From Phascolarctobacterium sp. (lineage in GTDB: Bacteria > Bacillota > Negativicutes > Acidaminococcales > Acidaminococcaceae): DNA of 64,000 bases. The stretch is taken from the NCBI GenBank assembly GCA_030523325.1, contig JAUNIS010000007.1, positions 217 to 64,216 on the forward strand, given 5' to 3'. The first letter of the stretch is position 1; each line of letters opens with the position of its first letter. A model generated the notes under the pieces. The model had not been told where the DNA came from and made no database searches. It saw only the letters and a program-made list of their open reading frames with translations. Positions 25,020 to 32,916 of the stretch are shown piece by piece. Position numbers and translations under genes: made by a program.

Positions 25020-25931
25020 TTACCCTCCCACTACGATAACGTTATAATCAGCTGCAACGGTATGGACAACTCTTTCTAAGGCTTGTTTGGTGTTATCTTT
25101 GGCAAGTTGGTTCAATCTAGCATCATTCAGAACCTGCGTTACTGCTTCGTTTTTAGCTTCATTTTGAAGGCCATCCATTTCCTCTGCTTTAACCTTGTTC
25201 CAATCTAAGAGAATGCCTTCATTATGACGGATATTGGTTTTCGTAAGTTCGCTAGATAAGACCATTCCCTTAGGCAGTCTCACCTCAACAGTCTTTGCAA
25301 AGCCGTTTACCGAAATATCGTTCCTGTTTAAGGAAGAAAGGTCATACCCATACTTCATAGTGTAATGAAAATCGCAGATAAATTTCTTTTTGACGTAATT
25401 AAACCAACTATGTTCAATAATATTCTTTTGTATCGTACATGTAGTTTTTGCTACGGCAAGTTCTTGAATTCCGACTTTGTCGTTAATGATGACATTAGTG
25501 ATGATTTGATTCTTCGGATATGTATTGCCTAAAAAATTGAAGATGCCGGAAAGACCATCACTTAAAAAGCCAAAACTAGAGAGGATAAAAACTCCGACAC
25601 TAGTAACTATCGCTAATTTTACTGCTCCGCTGGCAGTCTTAAAGAAATTATTAACAGTCGCAAGAACAGAATCGATTTTGGATAAGATACCCTTCTTGGA
25701 TTCTTGAGATTTATGCTCTGTATTGACATTTTTATGGACTTGATCTTGTTCAGTAGTATTTTCATTGTTAGTTTTGTTCAAATCCATTACTGTATCCTCC
25801 TCTGCCCCTTTGAATTTATTTTCCTCGCTACCTTCAGTTTCTAACTGCGTCTCTTCAAAAGACCCACCGCAATTAACACAGAATTTAGCCTCGTCAAGAT
25901 TTTGCTTACCGCAATAAATACAGAATTTCAT
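25020..25931 (-). CDS. Zinc-ribbon membrane protein with DUF4230-like domain
   Basis: About 303 residues. N-terminal zinc ribbon with two CxxC knuckles (FCIYCGKQN, FCVNCGGSF), an acidic/polar linker, one transmembrane helix (VKLAIVTSVGVFILSSFGFL, about residues 110-130), and a C-terminal part with TTCTIQKNII, FHYTMKYGYDLSSL and EVRLPKGMVLSSE that resembles DUF4230. Likely membrane-anchored, with the ribbon in the cytoplasm. Start at the ATG with GAGG 8 nt upstream. Confidence 0.7.
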   Translation of the reverse strand: MKFCIYCGKQNLDEAKFCVNCGGSFEETQLETEGSEENKFKGAEEDTVMDLNKTNNENTTEQDQVHKNVNTEHKSQESKKGILSKIDSVLATVNNFFKTASGAVKLAIVTSVGVFILSSFGFLSDGLSGIFNFLGNTYPKNQIITNVIINDKVGIQELAVAKTTCTIQKNIIEHSWFNYVKKKFICDFHYTMKYGYDLSSLNRNDISVNGFAKTVEVRLPKGMVLSSELTKTNIRHNEGILLDWNKVKAEEMDGLQNEAKNEAVTQVLNDARLNQLAKDNTKQALERVVHTVAADYNVIVVGG

Positions 25932-25977
25932 AAATTGTACCTCTTTCCTCACAAAAAAGATAAAAAGAATAATTTTT

Positions 25978-26046
25978 AAAGGAGATATGCGGAAAACTCT
26001 GCTTTTGTAAGCAATAATGATTAAGAGTTTCTACATATCTCCTTTT
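25978..26046 (-). terminator. Long hairpin after the 128-aa secreted protein
   Basis: Outer stem AAAGGAGATATG/CATATCTCCTTT with an inner stem AAAACTCT/AAGAGTTT, then T-rich sequence on the minus strand. Confidence 0.7.
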
Positions 26047-26050
26047 AATC

Positions 26051-26437
26051 TTAGTCAGTCAAGCAGCACCAAAGACCATAGCCAAGAGAACCAATCAACA
26101 CAGCACCGCCCACAACGGGAATCGCGCTGAGCACGGCTGCTCCTGCTGCTACTCCACCTCCACCGGTTGCCACAGTTCCTCCACCTAATACGGCCATAGC
26201 GGCATTGGTAGCCGCAGCCCCACTCAAACTAGACACTGCTGCACCGGTAGAGGCTGTACCAAATGTAGTAGCCGCACCAAGAGCTGCAGATTGGCCTCCT
26301 GCAACAAGTGCAGTACCAACTGACGCGCCACAAAGAGCGTCCGTCAAGTTTTCTTCTTTTTCAGAAGCAAATGCGTATGCGCAAGAAGAGAAAGTCATAA
26401 TAGAAGCTAAAGTTAAAGATAAAAGTTGTTTCTTCAT
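26051..26437 (-). CDS. Secreted Ala/Gly-rich small protein, 128 aa
   Basis: Signal peptide MKKQLLSLTLASIMTFSSCAYAFA, then an acidic start SEKEENLTD and a body of Gly/Ala-rich hydrophobic helices (VATGGGGVAAGAAVLSAIPVVGG), ending YGLWCCLTD. Same compositional class as the 426-aa and 140-aa proteins. A hairpin in front (26483-26530) isolates it from the upstream gene. Membrane-inserting, exported; function unknown. Confidence 0.6.
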   Translation of the reverse strand: MKKQLLSLTLASIMTFSSCAYAFASEKEENLTDALCGASVGTALVAGGQSAALGAATTFGTASTGAAVSSLSGAAATNAAMAVLGGGTVATGGGGVAAGAAVLSAIPVVGGAVLIGSLGYGLWCCLTD

Positions 26438-26482
26438 AATAGTGTCCTCCTTAAAGACATATAATAAAGTTTTAGATTTTCT

Positions 26483-26530
26483 GAAACGGCTACCTTAAAG
26501 TTTTTCGTAAAAACCAAGGCAGCCAGTTTC
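26483..26530 (-). terminator. Terminator after the 140-aa secreted protein
   Basis: Imperfect stem GAAACnGGCTnCCTT/AAGGnAGCCnTTTC around an AT-rich loop. Confidence 0.65.
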
Positions 26531-26547
26531 ATAAGATGCAGGAAAAA

Positions 26548-26970
26548 TTAATCTAAAATTCTTTTGACAAGTCTAGATGAACCGATTAATAATACAACTG
26601 GTACTGCAAAGGGAGCAACGGTTGCAATAGCAGTGGATCCTAAAGCAGCAGCCGTTCCTATTGCCGCGCTACCAGCACTCGTGGAAGCAACTTCTCCTAT
26701 GCCTGCTGCTATAGCCACATCAATCGCTGTATCAACAGCTGCCTCCCCAAGTTTTTTCTCTCCATTTGCAACGCCGACTAAATTCTGTCCAACCGCAATA
26801 GTCCCATCCACAACCGGGTTAAAGGACGCAATCGCATGAATGCATTTTGTGCCTAAAGAAGTAACCTTGGCAACCTGAGCAGCACTTGCTCCACTGGCAG
26901 CTAAAGCACTACTGCAGGAACCAAAAGTCATAATAGTTGCTAAACATAATGCTAATAATTTTTTGTTCAT
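26548..26970 (-). CDS. Secreted glycine-zipper-like protein, 140 aa
   Basis: Signal peptide MNKKLLALCLATIMTFGSCSSALA close in sequence to that of the 128-aa neighbour. Contains VGVANGEKKLGEAAVDTAID, the same motif as in the 426-aa protein at 14881, then Ala/Gly-rich helices and a basic end (SSRLVKRILD). Preceded 12 nt upstream by the 45-aa membrane peptide gene; AAGGAGG before the ATG. Exported, probably membrane-active, unknown role. Confidence 0.6.
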   Translation of the reverse strand: MNKKLLALCLATIMTFGSCSSALAASGASAAQVAKVTSLGTKCIHAIASFNPVVDGTIAVGQNLVGVANGEKKLGEAAVDTAIDVAIAAGIGEVASTSAGSAAIGTAAALGSTAIATVAPFAVPVVLLIGSSRLVKRILD

Positions 26971-26982
26971 ATTATTTCCTCC

Positions 26983-27120
26983 TTATAAGCCAATTGCGAC
27001 TAAAATATACGAAAGAGCTTCACCAATACCAGCACCACAACCAACGAGATAGGTAGTGATTGCTATTTTAATGCCTTTCAATAAAAGATAGATTAAATAC
27101 AATAATTCGAAAGAATCCAT
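26983..27120 (-). CDS. Small membrane peptide, 45 aa
   Basis: MDSFELLYLIYLLLKGIKIA followed by a second hydrophobic stretch with a GCGAGIGEALSYILVAIGL end. Starts 11 nt after the DUF1232 gene with GAGGTG upstream and ends 12 nt before the 140-aa gene, so it is a real operon position. Not clearly related to the other small peptides. Confidence 0.6.
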   Translation of the reverse strand: MDSFELLYLIYLLLKGIKIAITTYLVGCGAGIGEALSYILVAIGL

Positions 27121-27131
27121 ACTTTTTCACC

Positions 27132-27377
27132 TCATTCCTTTCCACTTAAGAAAATATAACGGTATGCCAGATAAATTGCGGTAATATCATCTACTTGACC
27201 CAGGACAGGAATAAAGTCTGGAATGACATCTATCGGTGATCCAAGGTAAGCAACTACAATGGCTGCAACAGCAAGCTTCGCAATAAAACTTGGCCCGTCT
27301 TGATTTGACTCTGGAATACGATGGGTTTCATACTGGATATTTTCATCTGTCGGTAAATTTGTTTTATTGTTGTACAT
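27132..27377 (-). CDS. YkvA/DUF1232 family protein, 81 aa
   Basis: Contains the DUF1232 core YLGSPIDVIPDFIPVLGQVDD. One hydrophobic segment (AKLAVAAIVVAYLG) precedes it. Small membrane-associated proteins of this family occur widely, with unknown function. Operon member between the 97-aa secreted protein (2-nt gap) and the 45-aa peptide. Confidence 0.85.
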   Translation of the reverse strand: MYNNKTNLPTDENIQYETHRIPESNQDGPSFIAKLAVAAIVVAYLGSPIDVIPDFIPVLGQVDDITAIYLAYRYIFLSGKE

Positions 27378-27379
27378 TT

Positions 27380-27670
27380 TTATCTCCCATTATCTTGATT
27401 ACAGAAGATTATCTTATATTCGTTATTGCGAAACACAAGATGATCAAACAAGATTTTTTGTCCTGCGTAATAGATAACCTGTGCTACTGTCGGGTGCAAT
27501 GCTAAATAAGCAGCTTCACGAATTATTACAGAGCATAAGTAATCCGTATTCTGCAACTGAGTTTCGTTTATTATGTTCTTTACACAAGCTGGTTTCTCAT
27601 AAGCTAAAGCATTAGTAGAGAAACCAAACATCATAAGTGCTGCAATAGATAAGGCCATTAGTTTTTTCAT
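27380..27670 (-). CDS. Small secreted protein, 96 aa
   Basis: Signal peptide MKKLMALSIAALMMFGFSTNALA from the second Met (GGAAGATATTACT upstream); the longer frame adds nine residues. Mature part starts YEKPACVKNII and has two to three Cys. Not recognised. First gene of an operon continuing into DUF1232, the 45-aa peptide and the 140-aa protein; promoter element 6 lies about 235 bp upstream. Confidence 0.6.
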   Translation of the reverse strand: MKKLMALSIAALMMFGFSTNALAYEKPACVKNIINETQLQNTDYLCSVIIREAAYLALHPTVAQVIYYAGQKILFDHLVFRNNEYKIIFCNQDNGR

Positions 27671-27852
27671 AGTAATATCTTCCTTTCTGATGTTCATTAG
27701 ACATCCAACATCATCGTCTATACTGGTTTTACTGTTTTACTGCTAATCTAGTAATTGAGGTATCAGTGCCAGCAGTTTAAATAATAGTGTCACTTTTTCG
27801 TGGGCTATTATTTTATTAATACTTTTTCTACCTATATCGAAAATTTTAGTGT

Positions 27853-27875
27853 ACGCGTTAGTTTTGACGCTTACT
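27853..27875. mobile_element. Isolated IS66-type terminal repeat
   Basis: Minus strand starts GTAAGCGTCAAAACTAACGC, matching both ends of the IS66 remnant at 24215-25013, but no transposase sequence follows. It abuts copy 2 of the 88-bp promoter repeat. Confidence 0.7.
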
Positions 27876-27961
27876 TTTGTCTGAACCATAACGGTCCTTC
27901 TACTTAATATATCTAGTATTAAAATCAAAATCTGCATTCTTTTTGTCAAAAAAATTAAAAA
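27874..27961 (-). repeat. 88-bp promoter-bearing repeat, copy 2
   Basis: Second copy of 24112-24199 (one mismatch), carrying island promoter element 6. Confidence 0.9.
27903..27939 (-). promoter_or_regulatory. Island promoter element 6 (TGCAGA-17-GATATA)
   Basis: Identical to element 5. Reads across the lone IS66 end towards the 96-aa secreted protein operon. Confidence 0.55.
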
Positions 27962-27993
27962 ATTTTTTTAATGTTACCATCGGCATAATTAAC

Positions 27994-28037
27994 AAGAAGC
28001 AGGACCAATCTTTTCTACAAAATTGATCCTGCTTCTT
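27994..28037 (-). terminator. Hairpin after the CARF-HEPN gene
   Basis: Stem AAGAAGCAGGAnCAAT/ATTGnTCCTGCTTCTT (one mismatch) some 35 bp past the stop codon. Confidence 0.7.
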
Positions 28038-28073
28038 CCGTTGTCTTACATTTTTTAAAAGTAAAGTTACAAA

Positions 28074-29981
28074 CTATATTTTGTTCCTTAAATCTCTAAC
28101 AAGGTCTTTCATCTCTTCACGAAGGACACTTGCTTTAAAATCATCACTTGCTGATGCATGAGCAATTGTGTTTCTATATTTGTTCTTGTATTCACCGTAC
28201 CTTTTAGCTAATTCAATCAATTGTTTTTTGGAAATATTTTGTTTTGCTGTTTTAGGAATAGTAATACAGTTTATTGCGAGCAAACTTTCAAACATTTCAC
28301 CTCTATCAATTCCTTTTGCACCGTCATCCGGCACTCCTAAAATTTTAGTTAATCCCCGAACTCCATTATTTTGGTTTTCGTTAGCCATCAACAAGAGTTT
28401 TTCAAAAAGTTTAACGGAATTAAAATACTGTTTATTACAAAACTCTTCAAATGTATTTTTAACGTTCTTTTCCTTTTTATTCTTGATTGCTTCTACAACT
28501 ATCTCTACAAATTTTTTATCACTAAAAGTTTTTAATGCGTTTATGACCTTGACTTTATCAATTTTTTGGCTATTATTAACCCATTCCTCTTTTTTGATTT
28601 TCTTAAAATCTTCATATAGAGATTCCAGCTTTTTTTTGCACTGTAAATTTGCTTCACTATCACAAATACAACCAAACAGTGGATGATTAACAATAACGTC
28701 ATCCGACTGATATTGTCTAGAATTTAGAACCTGATACAAAGCATTGTTAGTTAATTTCGTGATTTTCAATGCAGGATTCCACTGATTATAGGCAGTGAAT
28801 ATATAATTATACCATTCGTTGTGATTATTATCTAACTTTTTGCAAAATGTTTTGAATCCATTCGGTGCTCCAATCCATTTATTTTCAACCAAAAATTCTG
28901 GTACCCATTCTGTGTAATATGTCAAGGCCTGTTGTAAATATCCTTTATCTGCCGCCCAATAAATTAAGGAAAATACATCCTTTCTATAATTGCAGTTATT
29001 TCCGTCTTTATAAGTACATGCATCCAATATTTCTTTATAGTGTTCTTTTATTATTGGAAGCAAGCAATTAAAGAACTGTTCGTGCGTTGTATTTGCTGCT
29101 TCATAAGTCTCAAATCCATGGCGCAATTTAGCCAGAGATTGAAACATAGCTTCTTGATTAGTACAAATCTTCAACTTTTCAGCAAAATCATTCATCGCAT
29201 TAAGAATATCTTGCATTTTTGGACTAATATTTTGATTTTCAAAATATTTAGAAATGAGATTCGCACTACCATAATTAACAAATTCCTCAGCGCCACCAAT
29301 CAAAGTATACATATTCATTATTTCGGTTGCGTCTTCAAGCAAAAAATAAGTTTCGTCTTCAGAATGCAAATCATTTTTACCATTACTATCATTTACTACT
29401 TTAGGTGGTTTACTGTTATTACTATCGTTACCATTGCGAGATGGTTTATAATTTCTATCTAATTCCATTTTGCTATACAGGACTTTTTCAATTTTCATAT
29501 TAGCAAACTTAAGCATACGAACCAGTGACACCATAAGCATAGACGCATGACGGAAACCGCCAGTAAAATCAACATGCACTTTAAATTCTACACTCTGCCC
29601 GCAAGCTTCTTTTTTTTCTTCTTCGACATATAGATTTATTTCGTTCATCATCTTGGCAAGATAGCTTAGCGACTCAGAAGCGCTAGCATCTTGTTTAAAA
29701 GCAACTTCTTTAATATCCGGATAGAATTTTTTTAACCAATCCCAAGCATTATTTTCTTCCTTGCACTTTTTCGTAACAAAGGAAAATACCGCGTCTAGCT
29801 TTTCTCCTTTTTTCCTTAATTCACTTTTCAGATACTTCAAAGCAGTCTCATTTGTTTGCGTAGATTCTCCATATTTTTGTTCAGGATTTTTAACCATAGC
29901 AGGATCATCAAAAAAAGGATGTGATGTTGCGTCTTTCTTTTTATCACTCATAAAAAAAACCAATATGTTCTTCGTGATCAT
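28074..29981 (-). CDS. CARF-HEPN ribonuclease (Csm6/Csx1-like), 635 aa
   Basis: The N-terminal part contains VHVDFTGGFRHASMLMVSLV (about 135-154), a CARF ligand loop of the TGG/THG type. The C-terminus has KYRNTIAHAS, a HEPN R-x4-H motif (Arg603, His608), the catalytic pair of Csm6/Csx1 RNases. Length is larger than typical Csm6 (about 430), owing to a long helical middle and a low-complexity linker (about 178-205, rich in N, S, K). Expected action: non-specific RNA cleavage when Cas10 makes cyclic oligoadenylate. It is 20 kb from cas10 on the same strand, with its own start (AAGGAGG) and terminator. Confidence 0.75.
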   Translation of the reverse strand: MITKNILVFFMSDKKKDATSHPFFDDPAMVKNPEQKYGESTQTNETALKYLKSELRKKGEKLDAVFSFVTKKCKEENNAWDWLKKFYPDIKEVAFKQDASASESLSYLAKMMNEINLYVEEEKKEACGQSVEFKVHVDFTGGFRHASMLMVSLVRMLKFANMKIEKVLYSKMELDRNYKPSRNGNDSNNSKPPKVVNDSNGKNDLHSEDETYFLLEDATEIMNMYTLIGGAEEFVNYGSANLISKYFENQNISPKMQDILNAMNDFAEKLKICTNQEAMFQSLAKLRHGFETYEAANTTHEQFFNCLLPIIKEHYKEILDACTYKDGNNCNYRKDVFSLIYWAADKGYLQQALTYYTEWVPEFLVENKWIGAPNGFKTFCKKLDNNHNEWYNYIFTAYNQWNPALKITKLTNNALYQVLNSRQYQSDDVIVNHPLFGCICDSEANLQCKKKLESLYEDFKKIKKEEWVNNSQKIDKVKVINALKTFSDKKFVEIVVEAIKNKKEKNVKNTFEEFCNKQYFNSVKLFEKLLLMANENQNNGVRGLTKILGVPDDGAKGIDRGEMFESLLAINCITIPKTAKQNISKKQLIELAKRYGEYKNKYRNTIAHASASDDFKASVLREEMKDLVRDLRNKI

Positions 29982-30061
29982 AGCGTTGCCCTCCTTATAT
30001 ATTAATAGCAGTTTTCACGTTAGGATGGTGAACTTCCATATTTATTTCATTAGATTTATTT

Positions 30062-30271
30062 TTACAAAATGCTTGACAAAAATTCTTCTATTCTTGCTTC
30101 CTTGGGATGGTCGAAAATTTCTTTAACCATTTCCGTATCCAGTGCCGAAATCGGTTCACAAGCAACCTTTAAAACCTTCGGAGCGTCAGCGGCTTTCTTT
30201 TCACCACAACCAGTTAGTAGCATGGATACAAGTGTAATTATTGCAATAATAAATGCTAAATTTTTTCTCAT
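30062..30271 (-). CDS. Short lipoprotein, 69 aa (possibly truncated)
   Basis: Lipoprotein signal MRKNLAFIIAIITLVSMLLTGC with lipobox LLTGC, then GEKKAADAPKVLKVACEP, like the start of an ABC-transporter solute-binding lipoprotein, but the frame ends after 45 mature residues. Either a small lipoprotein or a truncated binding protein next to the IS cluster. Start at the Met with GGAAAG upstream. Confidence 0.5.
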   Translation of the reverse strand: MRKNLAFIIAIITLVSMLLTGCGEKKAADAPKVLKVACEPISALDTEMVKEIFDHPKEARIEEFLSSIL

Positions 30272-30540
30272 AACTCTTTCCTCCATGCAATTTTATTTCT
30301 GCAAGTACTAATAGACGGCAACATTATATAATAAATATTTTTTTCGGTAAAGTTTTCCAAAAAAATATCGGCCGCGTAAATATACTGTAGGAAAGAACAA
30401 GGCAGACTACACCATTTTTGTTACAATTAACTTTGGTTCGACGAGTCTGGCATGCTATTTAATGGCCGCCAGGCAATATTTGTTCGCAACTATTACCATT
30501 TCAATGACAAATGGTTGCGCCAGTAAAACTTTTTGGCTGC

Positions 30541-31686
30541 TTAATTTGAAATGGATGCTTGTATTCTATCATAATATTTTCCGTTTTCTTTATGTTGTCT
30601 ATTCTCTTCTGCAAGCATAGCACTGCAAGAAAGAACCATCTCATCTGCTCCAACAACGACCTTTTTTCTCTGGTATCTCACAAGGCTCAGTGTATTTCCG
30701 CCATTCAGCAAATATGCTCTAAGCTTTGCCACCGCTTCGGCTCCTTTGTAACTCCAGCTCATGGGACGGCTGCTCATTCTGGAACTCATAATATAACTCA
30801 CGTGACCTTCTGCGCTACACGGCAATATGGTATCATCTTCGCTTACCCTCGCTCTGGCCGCACTCCAGTTATTCAAAAGATATTTCATTGCCTGAAGCAC
30901 TTTGCTTTCTTCTCCTGAAGTATCTGTTCCTTCAGCCACCATCTCTAATAATTTCTCCAACTCTTTCCTTTTACCTTCTTTAAGGAATGTATAAATCTGT
31001 TTTTTCAATAGACTCCCGTTCTCTTTCACACTATTCGCTATGCTATTAACAGATTTTCTCAAATGAAATTCATCAAGGACGTACTTTGCGCTTAGAATGT
31101 TTACACCTGTCTTAATCCATGCCTCTCCATTTGCATTAAGATAAATTTTCTTGACTCCTTCCAAATTGTAATGGCTTTCAATGTATTTGTACACCTTATT
31201 CCATAGCTTAACATTGTCTCCTCCGCTGTAAAGCCCTGAAAAGTAGTGCGGATTAACTAATCTCCTTCTTTTGCTTCCCGGAAATTCCGGGGCTATTCCT
31301 TCGTAAACATATACCAGTTTTATTATTGTAGAATGCATGTCCCGGTTCTGTTTCTGCAAAGCTGTATGGTCTTCGTTTGCGTCGATGTAGAGATAATCGA
31401 CGTTCTTCCTTGGACCACTATATTTTTCTTCAGGGAACGCCAATTCATGCAGCCTGTCTTTAACTGTCTGTTTGGAGACCACGTCTTCAGTTATGCTAAC
31501 AGCGTTTCCACCCCTGCTGTAAGAGGATTTGGCAGCTTCCTCGAGCAGCAGTGCCTCTGCGTCTTCAGTAATTCGTTCATGGCTTTCTATGCCCAACTGC
31601 TTGTCAAGCAAGTATGATCTAGCCGCAGTCTTCTTGTGTTTAAACAATGTTTTCGAGAAACAAATAGCTCCCAGGGAAGTAACGAG
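30541..31686 (-). pseudogene. ISLre2-family transposase (UPF0236), N-terminally truncated
   Basis: The open frame contains LLDKQLGIESHERITEDAEA, VDYLYIDANEDHTALQ and VLDEFHLRKSVN, typical of ISLre2 transposases. Homology-like sequence begins at VTSLGAICFSKTLFKHKKT right after an in-frame stop near 31687, so roughly the first 90 residues are missing. Inactive remnant. About 250 bp downstream (30290-30540) hold no gene and probably the element's end. Confidence 0.85.
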
Positions 31687-31746
31687 CTACCCGTCAAGAG
31701 GACAGTGGAATATTATAAAAAATTTTTACAAAAAAATGTAGTTTTT

Positions 31747-31795
31747 AACCGCAAATTTTGCGAGGTTGTAATATAACCACGTAAGGTTTGCGGTT
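31747..31795. repeat. Nested inverted repeat beside IS remnants
   Basis: Outer arms AACCGCAAA/TTTGCGGTT and inner arms GGTT/AACC. Possibly an IS end or a terminator. The stretch 31800-32020 otherwise holds a CGCTGAACC/GGTTCAGCG hairpin and no gene. Confidence 0.5.
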
Positions 31796-32020
31796 ATTTA
31801 ATTTAGTACTTGTATCAAATTCTCAAGCCATTGGTCAAGAGACAGCAAAAAGCCTTGCCTCTGTCTCAGATATACCTCCGTTCGCAGAGAAACGTCGGCA
31901 CTCTTGACCAATGTTTTCGGATTCGATGTGTCCTAGATAAAGGGCTGTTAATAAATTCCCCTAAAATAAAAAATCCGCTGAACCATATGGTTCAGCGAAT
32001 TTTTTCGATATAATTTAAGT

Positions 32021-32134
32021 ATGCAAACCCATAAATTTACCAATAACTATTATACACCAAGACAGCTGAAATTACCAGTAGATTATGAAAGAATTATCAG
32101 TTGTGACGATCCAGTATATGCATTTTGCATGTAA
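32021..32134 (+). pseudogene. IS1182-like transposase N-terminal fragment
   Basis: MQTHKFTNNYYTPRQLKLPV, then DYERIISCDDPVYAFC, is the start of an IS1182-type transposase. It breaks off at about 32126, where the end of an IS21-like remnant begins, so the second element probably inserted into the first. Confidence 0.6.
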
Positions 32135-32734
32135 AAAGTAAAATAAAAGTGTAGGTTTTCTCCATAAAGTGATAACCTATTCATAAAGGTAATTCCATGA
32201 ATACAGCACTTATTACCCAGCCGAGAATTCTAAAAATGAGCAGAACTAAACCTAACTATGCGGAGCTTGCCCGTATGTACGATCTTGACTGGCGAAAGGC
32301 CATCCCAGATATGAGACAGAGCCTGGCATTCAGGCTCAGGTTGACTGGAAAGAGAACCGCTTGGAAACAAGGCTCAAGTTCTTCAGCAAATATAAGGTTC
32401 TAATCATTGACGAAATAGGTTACATGCCTATAGACAATGACACCGCCAACATATTTTTTCAGCTTATAGCCAAGCGGTATGAGAAGAACAGCACCATCAT
32501 AACCACAAACATGCCATTTTCTAAATGGGGCGAGTTCTTTGGGTCAGCGACCTTAGCCAATGCAGTGCTTGACCGATTGTTGCATCATTCTAGCATCATA
32601 TCCATCAAAGGTCCGTCATACCGAATCAAGGACATTCGCCCGTTGCTGGAGGCTCAGGCGACTGAGGAGTAGGTGGTAAAACCTACATAATTATTTTCCA
32701 CTTTTCCTACAAATTTATATTGACATTTACACGA
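32126..32734 (+). mobile_element. IS21-family remnant with internal deletion
   Basis: The ends share AAAAGTnnAAAATAA and TGTAGGTTTT in inverted orientation (about 32126-32160 and 32685-32734). Between them only pieces of the two IS21 genes remain. Confidence 0.65.
32197..32672 (+). pseudogene. IstA/IstB remnant of IS21
   Basis: The 5' part (MSRTKPNYAELARMYDLDWR) looks like an IstA N-terminus. From about 32361 a second frame gives the C-terminal half of the IstB ATPase: KVLIIDEIGYMPIDNDTAN (Walker B), STIITTNMPFSKW, DRLLHHSSIISIKG. Walker A is missing. Deletion product, inactive. Confidence 0.8.
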
Positions 32735-32778
32735 TGACTGCCAAACTTAAAAACGCAAAACTTTGAATACCTCTTTTC

Positions 32779-32812
32779 CTCCCACGATGTGATATGCTCG
32801 TGGGAGTTTTTT
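32779..32812 (+). terminator. Terminator, plus strand
   Basis: CTCCCACGA/TCGTGGGAG stem followed by TTTTTT, downstream of the IS21 remnant. Confidence 0.7.
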
Positions 32813-32858
32813 ATTGAGTAAAAAGACAAACCGTTTCTAGTCATTCCTTTCTATAAAA

Positions 32859-32908
32859 AAATGCGAGCTGCATATCCGTGACTTTTCGTGAGTATGCAGC
32901 TCGCATTT
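32859..32908. terminator. Terminator after the HipA-like gene
   Basis: Perfect 16-bp stem AAATGCGAGCTGCATA/TATGCAGCTCGCATTT just past the hipA-like stop codon. Confidence 0.8.
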
Positions 32909-32916
32909 AAATCAAA

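Noticed and set aside
27743..27949. 68-codon minus-strand frame
   Set aside because: It overlaps the duplicated promoter repeat and the lone IS66 end, and its start lies in the promoter itself.
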